Shown here piece after piece: positions 26,152-34,891 of a stretch of 64,000 nucleotides of DNA. The stretch lies in assembly GCA_965222205.1 (NCBI GenBank), contig OZ244932.1:62001-126000 (forward strand). Direction: 5' to 3'. The position numbers and the translations under genes were made by a program. The notes beneath the pieces were generated by a model. It searched no databases. It worked only from the letters and a program-made list of their open reading frames with translations, and was not told where the DNA came from. The stretch's first letter is position 1. Each line of letters starts with the position of its first letter. The DNA is from RHLJ01 sp965222205 (GTDB lineage: Bacteria > Bacteroidota > Rhodothermia > Balneolales > Balneolaceae).

Positions 26152-28848
26152 ATGAAAAGCTTCTCAGGTAATGGTTATGTAAGTCATGTTAAACTTTTAG
26201 TTATTTTACTTACTTTTTTGGTATCAGGAACTGCCTTTGCAGCTACTCAGATCCCTATTACTGTTAAGAATAATATCCCGGGTACTCCTCAGATATTTGG
26301 CATCCCAATTCCACAGGGAGAATTGTATTCTCCTGATCATGTTCGGGTACTGAATAGTGATGGAGAAGAGATCCCCTCTCAAATTACCAAAGTAAATACC
26401 TGGGAACCCGCAGATAAAAGTATAAAGTGGATTTGGGTATTCTTTTTTACTGAAGAAGAGGACTCTTATACGGTAGAATACGGTGAAGACATCAGGAATG
26501 GGAGACTGTACGAGGAATCAATTACAATTATGAATAACCAGAGGTCAAATGGAGAAGTAATTGTAAATACCGGACCCATGCGTTTTACCGTTGAAAAAGG
26601 GCTTGGAGGAGGATTTCAGCGATCCCCGGCAGGGAGTGGTTTTCTCGATAAAGTAGAATTAGATCTCGATGGCGATGGTTTTGATGAAGAAGATGTAATA
26701 GCCACCGGAGAAGCCGGAAGAGCATCTTTCCTCGATATTTTGGACAAAGCAGGGCTGGATCAGTCCCGGGCAGAGGTAATAAGAACGGTAAAGGAAAAAG
26801 GGACAGGTCCTTTACATGCCATTATTCGTGTTGAGGGAGAGTATACTTATTCCAGAGAAGATAATAATAAGGCACCTTTTGTAATTAGAATCCATGCTTA
26901 TGCCGGGAAAAGCTTCATTAAGGTTCAGCATACCTTTGTATACACGGGAGAGCCGGATATGCATGTAAAGCTTCCGGGAGAATACGAAGCTATAGCCACC
27001 GAAAATGGCGAACTCATAGATGAATCGAAATTGTCAGAAGATCCGGGATTTATGATTCCAAATGATCAGATAGCTGCAACTGGGGTATCCCTGAAGTACA
27101 ATTTATCCGATGAAACAAAAGTAACTACCGCCTATTATGATGGAAGTTGGTACGAGCCCGGAGATCGTAGAATTATCAGCTCGATGTTAAACCCGGGTTC
27201 TGAATACTCAGTGTTACAAACAGGTCCAAATCCATCTCAAATTCCCCCATTAGCGAATTCATCACCCGATGAACCTATGGATGGAGTTTTCTCGGCAAAA
27301 ATTTCAGGTAGTGATACCGAAGATATTACAAAGGAACGAGCACCAGGCTGGGTAGATATCTCAGATGAGAAGTGGGGAGTGACTATCGGCTTCCAAAGTT
27401 TCTTTGAGGAGTATCCAAAAGAAATTAAAATAGAAGACGATCAGGATAAAATTACCGCTTATTTCTGGAGCCCTTCTGTTGAGCCAATGAGCTTTGCCAA
27501 AAAAGACAATGATAATGACAGTGGGATGATTGCAAATTTCGCTCAGGGTTTGGCTAAAACTACCGAGATGGTAATCAACTTTCATAAAAGTAGTAGTACT
27601 GAAAAAGTAGAGAGCGAAGCCAATATGTTTATTGATTCTCCGGTCACTCATGCTGCACCTGAGTGGTATGCTTCCTCAGATGCATTCGGAAAAATGTTGA
27701 GCGGAAGTAATAAATTCGAGTCTTATGAAAGAGGATTAGATTATAAATTCCACTGGATTAAATTTAACCAGGATTGGGAGCCATGGTACGGTATGCTTAA
27801 TTATGGTGACAATCTAACCTACTATTTCGGAAATGAGTGGTTTCAATGGACCAATAACGAGCCTGGTAACGATTATATGTGGTGGCTTCAGTTTGCCAGA
27901 ACGGGTAACCCAATGTACTATAAAGCTGCAAAGGCGGCTACTATGCATACCATGGATGTTGACAATATTCACTGGCCAAAAGACCCGGTTTATATTGGGG
28001 ATACAAACGAGTCTTTACATGCTTTTCAGGCAGAAGATATGCCGAAAGGTTCTCCTTATGTGGGAATGGGAAGACGCCATGCTTCTCAACATTATACATC
28101 ACTCCTAAGTGCACACATATGGACTATGGGCTGGATCACCTCGTATTACATGGATGGAAATCACCGTGGACTGGAAGTAGCGATGGAATCTGGTAATTAC
28201 TATATCCGAAGAGTATTCGGTGAGCATGGATTAAGAGGTCGCAGATTATATCTTTCTGTATGGAATTTGGGTGAGATATACGATGCCACAAAAATGGAAA
28301 AATATAAAGTTGAACTTGATGACCGGATTAATACAATGCTGGAATTACAATATTCTCCGGATCAGGGAGGATCTGCGATTATTAATCGGTATGGGTACAC
28401 TCAGGTTTATCAAGCAAACGGGTACCGTAAATATTACCAACTAACGAACGACGAAAGAATTAAACAAGCATCCGTTGATCATGCCCGCAGAGTGAGAGAT
28501 GTTCCTCCTTTGAATCACGAGATGGAGTCGTTCCTGTCGTCCATTAGCAGCTTACTTCTTGGATACGAATATTCCGGCGAAAAAAGCTTATTGGATGAAG
28601 CTGTAAAGCGAGCCGAATATCTGAAAACGGGTAAATTGCCCAAAGACTTTGAATCATACGATAACCAACGAGCGCTTGCAGAAGCTCTTGAAGCGGTTAG
28701 TAATTTACCAAAAAGTCCGCCGAGTTCCAGAAGACCCGCGATTTGGCAAATAACCAATGGGCTACGTGTATTTGGCTGGACAAGTATTTATAATGTTCCT
28801 TCTCTGGTATACTGGATGGAACAAGAAGGATACTCAGCTGAAAACTAA
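26152..28848 (+). CDS. Exported PcRGLX/YetA-like protein (PL26-related), probable glycan-degrading enzyme
   Basis: An 898-residue exported protein (signal peptide about 1-33). The N-terminal part, ATQIPITVKNN then FGIPIPQGELYSPDHVRVL and WEPADKSIKWIWVFFF, matches the RIFT-barrel domain of PcRGLX/YetA proteins. A long beta-rich central part (about 130-490) follows, then a helical part (about 500-895) with many aromatic residues (WEPWYGMLNYGDN, YMWWLQFARTGNP, HASQHYTSLLSAHIW), as expected for an alpha/alpha toroid. The founding member of PL26 is an exo-rhamnogalacturonan lyase; the family is otherwise little studied. Here the neighbours handle amino sugars, so the substrate may be a uronic-acid/amino-sugar polymer rather than pectin. 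The gene follows the kinase by 11 bp and precedes the DASS gene by 8 bp. Confidence 0.78.
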   Translation: MKSFSGNGYVSHVKLLVILLTFLVSGTAFAATQIPITVKNNIPGTPQIFGIPIPQGELYSPDHVRVLNSDGEEIPSQITKVNTWEPADKSIKWIWVFFFTEEEDSYTVEYGEDIRNGRLYEESITIMNNQRSNGEVIVNTGPMRFTVEKGLGGGFQRSPAGSGFLDKVELDLDGDGFDEEDVIATGEAGRASFLDILDKAGLDQSRAEVIRTVKEKGTGPLHAIIRVEGEYTYSREDNNKAPFVIRIHAYAGKSFIKVQHTFVYTGEPDMHVKLPGEYEAIATENGELIDESKLSEDPGFMIPNDQIAATGVSLKYNLSDETKVTTAYYDGSWYEPGDRRIISSMLNPGSEYSVLQTGPNPSQIPPLANSSPDEPMDGVFSAKISGSDTEDITKERAPGWVDISDEKWGVTIGFQSFFEEYPKEIKIEDDQDKITAYFWSPSVEPMSFAKKDNDNDSGMIANFAQGLAKTTEMVINFHKSSSTEKVESEANMFIDSPVTHAAPEWYASSDAFGKMLSGSNKFESYERGLDYKFHWIKFNQDWEPWYGMLNYGDNLTYYFGNEWFQWTNNEPGNDYMWWLQFARTGNPMYYKAAKAATMHTMDVDNIHWPKDPVYIGDTNESLHAFQAEDMPKGSPYVGMGRRHASQHYTSLLSAHIWTMGWITSYYMDGNHRGLEVAMESGNYYIRRVFGEHGLRGRRLYLSVWNLGEIYDATKMEKYKVELDDRINTMLELQYSPDQGGSAIINRYGYTQVYQANGYRKYYQLTNDERIKQASVDHARRVRDVPPLNHEMESFLSSISSLLLGYEYSGEKSLLDEAVKRAEYLKTGKLPKDFESYDNQRALAEALEAVSNLPKSPPSSRRPAIWQITNGLRVFGWTSIYNVPSLVYWMEQEGYSAEN

Positions 28849-28856
28849 TTGAATCT

Positions 28857-30326
28857 ATGACCAATATTTTTTCTCATAGCAGGCACATCGGATTTTTCGG
28901 TGGGCTTGCTATTTTTTTTACTCTGTTATTAGTTCCCGAGCCTGAAGGACTATCTGAAGAAGCCTGGAAAACAGCTGCGGTTACAATACTTATGGGAGTT
29001 TGGTGGATTACTGAAGCTATTCCAATTTCTGCTACCTCACTTCTTCCCATTGTCTTATTTCCAACGTTAGGTGTAACCTCCATATCTGCAGCTACAACTC
29101 CGTATGCAAACCCACTTATATTTCTATTTATGGGCGGCTTTGTAATTGCTATTGCAATGGAGAAATGGCAGCTCCACCGGAGAATCGCTATTAGTATTTT
29201 AAATGTGGTAGGTGTAAAACCCTCATCAATAATATTTGGCTTTATAATAGCATCCGCTTTTCTGAGTATGTGGGTAAGCAATACAGCTACCGCTATAATG
29301 ATGCTTCCAATTGCAGTTTCTATCCTTGATTTAGTGGATTCCGACGACAAAAAAGGGAAGCTGAATTTCGAAATCGCGCTCATTTTAAGCATTGCTTATG
29401 CATGTAATATCGGCGGAATGGGAACTCTTATCGGAACTCCCCCAAACGCTTTACTCGCAGGTTTTTTGAATGAGAATTATGGCATAGAGATTAGCTTTTT
29501 ACAATGGATGATGGTTGGTGTGCCGCTAATGATTATCTCATTACCAATCATGTATTTTGTATTAACCAAAGTTGCTTACCCAATAAAACTTAAAGAGCTA
29601 AAAGGCGGAAAAGACCTGATAAAGAATCAGCTGGAAAGTCTTGGGAAAATTTCAAATCAGGAAAAAAAAGTCGCAATTGTATTCGTATCTGCAGCTCTCC
29701 TGTGGATATTCAGGCCGTTGATTGGGAATATTATTCCGGGTCTTTCTGACGCGGGCATAGCGATTCTGGCAGCCGTAATATTATTTATGATCCCATCCGG
29801 AAAGAAAGATAGCGAGGGAATATTGATCTGGTCTGATACAAATAAGCTTCCCTGGGGAGTATTATTACTTTTCGGTGGTGGTCTGAGTATGGCTTCAGCA
29901 ATTAGCAATACAGGCTTAGCTACCTGGATTGGCGCAGGAATTGGAGGATTGAATGCCTGGCCGATAGTTTTGATCATTATTATTGTAATAGCACTTATAG
30001 TGTTTTTAACAGAAATGACGAGTAATACTGCTTCAACAGCGGCTTTCTTACCCATACTTGCCTCGGTAGCAATCGGACTTGGTCAGAACCCACTATTATT
30101 AGCGATTCCAACAGTATTTGGTGCAAGCTGTGCCTTTATGCTTCCGGTTGCAACTCCACCGAATGCTATTGTTTATGGAAGTGGTAAAATCACAATACCT
30201 GAAATGGCTAAAGCAGGACTGTGGTTGAATGTCATTTTTATTGGTTTGCTGTCGGTCGCTTCTTTCACAATAATTAGCTGGGTCTTTGGAATAGATTTGG
30301 GAGTAATTCCGGAGTGGGCTAAATAA
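28857..30326 (+). CDS. DASS/SLC13-family sodium:anion symporter
   Basis: Inner-membrane Na+-coupled transporter for dicarboxylates or sulfate, 489 residues. Both SNT signature repeats are present: WVSNTATAIMMLPIA (about 140-154) and MTSNTASTAAFLPIL (about 386-400), together with GTPPNALLAGF and VATPPNAIVYGSG. It begins 8 bp after the lyase-like gene and is the last gene of the apparent operon. In this setting it could import an anionic product such as a uronate-derived acid or sulfate released from the glycan. Family members for C4 dicarboxylates look the same, so the substrate is open. Confidence 0.9.
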   Translation: MTNIFSHSRHIGFFGGLAIFFTLLLVPEPEGLSEEAWKTAAVTILMGVWWITEAIPISATSLLPIVLFPTLGVTSISAATTPYANPLIFLFMGGFVIAIAMEKWQLHRRIAISILNVVGVKPSSIIFGFIIASAFLSMWVSNTATAIMMLPIAVSILDLVDSDDKKGKLNFEIALILSIAYACNIGGMGTLIGTPPNALLAGFLNENYGIEISFLQWMMVGVPLMIISLPIMYFVLTKVAYPIKLKELKGGKDLIKNQLESLGKISNQEKKVAIVFVSAALLWIFRPLIGNIIPGLSDAGIAILAAVILFMIPSGKKDSEGILIWSDTNKLPWGVLLLFGGGLSMASAISNTGLATWIGAGIGGLNAWPIVLIIIIVIALIVFLTEMTSNTASTAAFLPILASVAIGLGQNPLLLAIPTVFGASCAFMLPVATPPNAIVYGSGKITIPEMAKAGLWLNVIFIGLLSVASFTIISWVFGIDLGVIPEWAK

Positions 30327-30800
30327 TAAAGGCAGGAAAGTTCAGAGCTTTTCAATGATTCTAAAACTCTTTCCTGAATTAAAAGCTGAAAGCAGATTCC
30401 TCCGAAGACATTACTTTTGGTTTCGCTTGCGCCCGCCTACCAACGTAGATTTACTGCAGTCAGGCAGTACAACTTTTAATTTTTTCAGGTATCCAAACTG
30501 CTAATTCCAATCTCGCACTCAAGTTAGTATCAGGCTCATCTTATCAATTCTGATCTAAAAAAATAAAACAGGTTCGTTGCCATAACCCTGAAAGGGTTTA
30601 ACATTAATAGCCCAGGGATGAATCCCGGGACTCATATTCAACTCCTCTGGAGTTGAGGTAAACTTATTAGTTTTTTCAGCGAAGCTACCCTAGCTATCAC
30701 AGATAGGCAGATACTTCTTAAAGATTTTTACCTAAGTAATTAATGAAACAATATTTACTTTAAAGTCATGTTTTAGTCCTTGATATAATATCTCATCACT
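30327..30800. other. 474-bp intergenic region with hairpin repeats
   Basis: No credible open frame on either strand. It contains a partial CTGCAGTCAGGCAG palindrome-like patch near 30454-30470, the three-hairpin repeat block at 30584-30656, and an A+T-rich leader for the receptor gene at 30801. It separates the amino-sugar locus from the next receptor/lipoprotein pair, and its repeats resemble dispersed intergenic elements rather than a gene remnant. Confidence 0.6.
30584..30656. repeat. Three consecutive hairpins, REP/BIME-like intergenic element
   Basis: Three inverted repeats in 73 bp: AACCCT-gaa-AGGGTT (30584-30598); CCCAGGGAT-ga-ATCCCGGG with one bulged base (30611-30629); and TCAACTCC-tct-GGAGTTGA (30638-30656). 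None has a T-run, so they are not typical terminators. Compact tandem hairpins between genes are characteristic of REP/BIME-type elements mobilised by RAYT transposases, but no RAYT gene is in this window. Confidence 0.6.
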
Positions 30801-33176
30801 TTGAAAATACTATACATCCTTTTTTTAAAAGTATTATTTATTGGAAGTATTTCTGCACAGAACCATACTATTAGTGGATTTGTGAAAGATAGTGAGACTG
30901 GGGAAGTGCTAATTGGAGCTAATCTTTATAATCCGAAATTGCAAAATGGGACAGCCACAAATAGCTATGGTTTTTTTAGTTATACCACAAAAGAAGATAG
31001 CGTTGAACTGATAGTGAGCTATATCGGGTATTCACCGGAGCGTATTTACTTGTACCTGGGTGAAGATATAGAACTGGATATCCAGCTAGTACCAGGTGGT
31101 GCATTAGAAGAAGTTGTGGTTACTGCTGAGCAAAACATTGTAGAAGAAACCCAAATGAGTCGTGTTTCTGTACCGGTGGAGCAGATCAAATCGATGCCAC
31201 GATTGTTGGGAGAAGTTGATGTAATGAAGGCGCTCCAAATGATTCCGGGGGTGCAATCAGGTACAGAAGGCACAAGCGGTTTATATGTGAGGGGAGGAGG
31301 GCCTGACCAAAACTTGATTTTGCTGGATGGAGTACCTGTTTATAATGCCTCTCACTTGTTCGGCTTTTTCTCGGTTTTTAATGCCGATGCAATCAATAAT
31401 GTAGATTTGATTAAAGGGGGATTCCCTGCTCGTTTCGGCGGGCGGCTTTCTTCGGTTATAGACATCACTTTGAAAGAAGGAAATACCGAACGGGTAAAAG
31501 GGGAGGGCTCAATAGGTATTATCTCATCTAAACTCACTGTTGATGGACCAATTAATGATAAAACAGCCTTTCTGCTCTCAGGAAGAAGAACCTATCTGGA
31601 TCTTATCGCCCGGCCTTTTATCCGAAAAGAAACTAACGGAGATGGAGTAGCGGGATATTATTTTTATGATGTAAATGCAAAGATAAATCACCGGTTTTCA
31701 AAAAAAGATCGGGTATATCTGAGTGCTTACCTGGGAAATGACAAAGCCTACAGCCGTGATAGCAATGAATACAGCTATCAGGAATCAAATGATCAGGGAC
31801 AGCGATATACGGTAAATACAAGGTCTGAAGAAGAATTCGGATTACAATGGGGAAACATTACAACAGCGTTGCGATGGAATCATATTTACGGACCAAGAAT
31901 GTTTGGGAATGTAACCCTTACTTACAGCAGGTACTTGTTTGATGTATTTGACGATATCTATGATTTTGAACAATATCCTGATAGTGTGTATGAAGAGGAA
32001 TCAAAGCTGAGATACTTTTCCGGGATAAATGATCTGGCGGCAAAACTAGACTATCAGTTCAATCCAAATCCGAATCATAGCATCCGGTTTGGAGGTGCAA
32101 TTACTAATCATGAATTTAACCCCGGGGCTTTTTCATATAACTCAAATATTGAATCTGATACTACCCTGGGGCAGGATAAGGTTACCGGAAATGAGTTTTT
32201 TATATATTTGGAAGATGACCTTTCAGTTGGAGAGAAGTTGGCGCTGAATTTAGGAGTACACTTTTCCGGTTTTTTAGTAGAAAATGAATTTTATAATTCA
32301 GTAGAGCCTCGTTTAGCGTTTAATTACAGGCTGCCTTCTGATATTGCGTTGAAAGGTTCATTTACCAGCATGACTCAATACATCCACTTGTTAACGAATA
32401 GCGGAATTGGTTTGCCAACCGACTTGTGGGTTCCTGCCACCAAAAAAGTGGAGCCTCAGGTTGCACATCAGTATGCGTTGGGACTGGCTAAAAATTATTC
32501 AAACATAGAGGTTAGTTTAGAGGGGTATTACAAACGGATGAGTAATCTGATCGAATATGCCGAGGGAGCTACATACCTTTCAATAGAAGATAATTGGCAG
32601 GATAAAGTAGTTTCCGGGAAAGGTGAAAGCTATGGGTTAGAACTCTTTTTTCAGAAGAAGAAGGGACGTTGGAATGGCTGGTTGGGATATACTTTGGCAT
32701 GGAATTCCCGGGAATTTAAAGAAGTGAATTTTGGAGAAAAATTTCCCTATAGGTATGATCGAAGACACGATATTAATCTTGTACTTATCCATTCGCCACG
32801 TAGCGGAGTAGAATATTCACTTGGTTGGGTCTACGGAACCGGTAATGCAGTTTCGATACCAGTCAGTCAATATCCGGGAGAGAGAGATTATCCCAGATCA
32901 CAGAACTATATTCCAATAAGCTTCTACGATGGAAGAAATGGGTTTAGAATGCCTTCTTATCATAGACTGGATTTGAATGCCAGCTGGACCAAACCGAAAC
33001 GATGGGGAGAAAGAACCTGGTCTATCGGGGCATACAACTCTTATAATCGAAAAAACCCGTTTTTTATTGATATAACAACCAGAGAAAACAGGCAGGGAGA
33101 ATCTGAAAAAAAATTCGTTCAGTATAGTCTGTTCCCAATAATACCTTCTGTAACCTATAGCTTTAAGTTCAAATGA
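30801..33176 (+). CDS. TonB-dependent receptor with carboxypeptidase-like N-terminal domain
   Basis: Outer-membrane receptor of 791 residues: signal peptide (about 1-19), regulatory beta-sandwich domain (about 20-105: ISGFVKDSETGEVLIGANLYN), plug (about 110-230, with MPRLLGEVDVMKALQMIPGVQSG split in the family pattern and VRGGGPDQNLILLDGVPVYNASHLFGFFSVFN), and a barrel ending YSFKFK. The plug signature is that of Bacteroidota receptors that pair with DUF4249 lipoproteins. It begins with TTG at 30801; the signal peptide starts exactly there and no ATG is available. The stop overlaps the lipoprotein ATG by four bases. The ligand is unknown. Confidence 0.92.
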   Translation: MKILYILFLKVLFIGSISAQNHTISGFVKDSETGEVLIGANLYNPKLQNGTATNSYGFFSYTTKEDSVELIVSYIGYSPERIYLYLGEDIELDIQLVPGGALEEVVVTAEQNIVEETQMSRVSVPVEQIKSMPRLLGEVDVMKALQMIPGVQSGTEGTSGLYVRGGGPDQNLILLDGVPVYNASHLFGFFSVFNADAINNVDLIKGGFPARFGGRLSSVIDITLKEGNTERVKGEGSIGIISSKLTVDGPINDKTAFLLSGRRTYLDLIARPFIRKETNGDGVAGYYFYDVNAKINHRFSKKDRVYLSAYLGNDKAYSRDSNEYSYQESNDQGQRYTVNTRSEEEFGLQWGNITTALRWNHIYGPRMFGNVTLTYSRYLFDVFDDIYDFEQYPDSVYEEESKLRYFSGINDLAAKLDYQFNPNPNHSIRFGGAITNHEFNPGAFSYNSNIESDTTLGQDKVTGNEFFIYLEDDLSVGEKLALNLGVHFSGFLVENEFYNSVEPRLAFNYRLPSDIALKGSFTSMTQYIHLLTNSGIGLPTDLWVPATKKVEPQVAHQYALGLAKNYSNIEVSLEGYYKRMSNLIEYAEGATYLSIEDNWQDKVVSGKGESYGLELFFQKKKGRWNGWLGYTLAWNSREFKEVNFGEKFPYRYDRRHDINLVLIHSPRSGVEYSLGWVYGTGNAVSIPVSQYPGERDYPRSQNYIPISFYDGRNGFRMPSYHRLDLNASWTKPKRWGERTWSIGAYNSYNRKNPFFIDITTRENRQGESEKKFVQYSLFPIIPSVTYSFKFK

Positions 33177-34081
33177 ACTATTTCAAAAGCTTGTTATTGA
33201 TACTTGTTGTCTCAGTAGTTTCGTGCGAGACGATTATTGATCTGGATGTGCCCCGGAAAGACACCAAAATGGTACTGAATAGTTTCTTTAATCCTGATAG
33301 TACTTTTAAAGTATTTCTACACAGAGACTTATACATTTTAGATGAAGAAGATTTCTATGAGGGAACTCAAACAGAAGTAATGGATGCTACAATTGAACTC
33401 TTTGATTCAGAAGGAAACCTTGTAACTAACTTTGAATATCGTTCAAAGGGGGAGTATCGTTCTGATTTTATACCCGCGAGAGGCGAAGAATATTTAATCA
33501 GAGCTAAAAAAGAAGGCTTTAAAACTATTTCGTCAACAGGTAGCATTCCTAACAATCTGGCATCCTTTGAGGTTCTTACAATTAATTATCTAAGAGGATA
33601 TGATTATGAGTTCGAAATTAAGATTAATGATTTGCCGGGTGAAAACTATTATGAAATTCAGTCATGGGAAGAAGCCAATATTGTTTATGATGGTGATGCA
33701 ATAAAAGTTGTTGACCCGTCACCGCTTGTTTCTGATGAACTTTATATTGATGAAAATGCAACTAGTGCGCATAGTATTTATTTGAGTGATGAGCTTTTTC
33801 AAAATCAGGAAATTGATTTGAAAATAAATACCCTGTGGCAATTACAAGGAAAATGTAGCAGAGAAGATTGTTTTGATTATAAAGTATATATCACGGTACG
33901 ATCTTTAAGTAAAGAATACTTTCAATACAGACAATCATCTGGATTGCAAAGTAGACTTGAAAACGATGTATTCGCTGAGCCGGTGAATGTGTTTACGAAT
34001 ATAACCAATGGCTTTGGCATTTTTGCAGGATTTAATAACCATGATATTGAGGTGGAGTTATCGGAAAGAACAGATGATTAG
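33173..34081 (+). CDS. DUF4249-family lipoprotein
   Basis: A 302-residue lipoprotein (lipobox VVSC, Cys about 18) typical of DUF4249: a short CETIIDLDVPRKDTKMVLNSFFNPD start, an Ig-like sandwich (VFLHRDLYIL, DATIELFDSEGNLV, YLIRAKKEGF) and a C-terminal part with a Cys pair in GKCSREDCFDYKV and NGFGIFAGFN. Translational coupling to the TonB-dependent receptor (33173-33176) suggests a SusCD-like receptor-lid relation, though the fold differs from SusD. The 3' end overlaps the convergent WbqC-like gene by four bases. Confidence 0.88.
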   Translation: MNYFKSLLLILVVSVVSCETIIDLDVPRKDTKMVLNSFFNPDSTFKVFLHRDLYILDEEDFYEGTQTEVMDATIELFDSEGNLVTNFEYRSKGEYRSDFIPARGEEYLIRAKKEGFKTISSTGSIPNNLASFEVLTINYLRGYDYEFEIKINDLPGENYYEIQSWEEANIVYDGDAIKVVDPSPLVSDELYIDENATSAHSIYLSDELFQNQEIDLKINTLWQLQGKCSREDCFDYKVYITVRSLSKEYFQYRQSSGLQSRLENDVFAEPVNVFTNITNGFGIFAGFNNHDIEVELSERTDD

Positions 34082-34740
34082 GTGATCTTTTCAATTACCC
34101 GAAAACTCTCCCGTCCTTCATTCAACAACAAGTCCAAAACTGAGCATTTTGGTTCAAACCCCGGATAAGCCTGTTCGTAAACCGGATGTTCTTTAAGGGC
34201 AACTTCAGCACTTGTACTCTGTCGCTGGTAATTTTTTGATTTATGCTCCATGTATAAAACATCCGCACCTACGGTTGAGGCTGTTTCATCAGGAAAGGTG
34301 CTGTACCCATCTACTTCACTGGAGAGTTCAAACTCAATGTCCAATTCCAAAAACTGAAGCATTCGTTCAAAGAAGTAAAGATTAAATTCCAGAAGGTATT
34401 CGAAATCATTTATTTTCAAAATATCTGACTTGAGTTCATCTTCATAAAAATCGAACCATGTGGCATTTTGGTAGTTATGGGCTATCGCGTTCCAGAAGGG
34501 CTCAAACCACCGCTGGGAGTGGTCCAGCCGGACATCTTTAATTGCTTTCTTTCGGTCTTCCTGAAGAACCGGGAGATTAATCCATTGGGTACCTGCCTCA
34601 TTCCGGATTTCAGCACGGTGCGTTCTCCCTTTTCGTGACCACTTCTCTACATCCTGAAAAATAATCCGGTCTGACTTCAGCATGGATGCCAAATCATACA
34701 GGTTCGGAGCAAATTGGGGGGTAAGAATCGCTAATTTCAA
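34078..34740 (-). CDS. WbqC-like family protein
   Basis: A 220-residue cytoplasmic protein matching the WbqC-like family (PF08889): N-terminal LAILTPQFAPNLYDLASMLKSD, then KWSRKGRTHRAEIRN, WINLPV and WFEPFWNAIAHNYQNATWFDFY. WbqC proteins are associated with O-antigen or polysaccharide gene sets in some bacteria, but a reaction has not been established to my knowledge. Here it stands alone, divergent from gltX, with an 18-bp-arm inverted repeat in between. Confidence 0.85.
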   Translation of the reverse strand: MKLAILTPQFAPNLYDLASMLKSDRIIFQDVEKWSRKGRTHRAEIRNEAGTQWINLPVLQEDRKKAIKDVRLDHSQRWFEPFWNAIAHNYQNATWFDFYEDELKSDILKINDFEYLLEFNLYFFERMLQFLELDIEFELSSEVDGYSTFPDETASTVGADVLYMEHKSKNYQRQSTSAEVALKEHPVYEQAYPGFEPKCSVLDLLLNEGRESFRVIEKIT

Positions 34741-34757
34741 TTAAATGCTCAATGATT

Positions 34758-34802
34758 AATTCTAAATGTTAAATGTGATATCCCCATTTAACATTTAGAA
34801 TT
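34758..34802. repeat. Long inverted repeat between WbqC-like gene and gltX
   Basis: An 18-bp perfect arm, AATTCTAAATGTTAAATG at 34758-34775, pairs with its complement at 34785-34802 around a 9-nt spacer, with imperfect pairing beyond. It is A+T-rich and made of ATTAA/TTAAATG-type units that look like an expanded simple sequence. Because both flanking genes point away from it, it is not a terminator. It lies just upstream of the proposed gltX promoter. Confidence 0.6.
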
Positions 34803-34847
34803 TAAAATTCATAATTAATACCGTCAAAAGCCGTCGTCAAAATTTCG

Positions 34848-34855
34848 TACCTTTG
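34848..34855 (+). promoter_or_regulatory. Candidate gltX promoter -7 element
   Basis: TACCTTTG matches the Bacteroidota vegetative sigma -7 consensus TAnnTTTG and lies 36 bp before the gltX ATG, a suitable distance for a short leader. A clear -33 TTTG element is not present in front of it, so the call is tentative. Confidence 0.4.
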
Positions 34856-34891
34856 GAGCTCTGAAATTTCAAATTAAAAGCTAGATCATAA

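Noticed and set aside
28874..29392. Open frame of 172 codons antisense to the DASS transporter gene
   Set aside because: It lies entirely within a gene with both SNT signatures; its translation has no domain, and no ribosome-binding site or promoter context is visible.
30327..30360. AGGAAAG...CTTTCCT inverted repeat after the DASS gene as terminator
   Set aside because: The stem is 7 bp with a long loop and no T-run follows.
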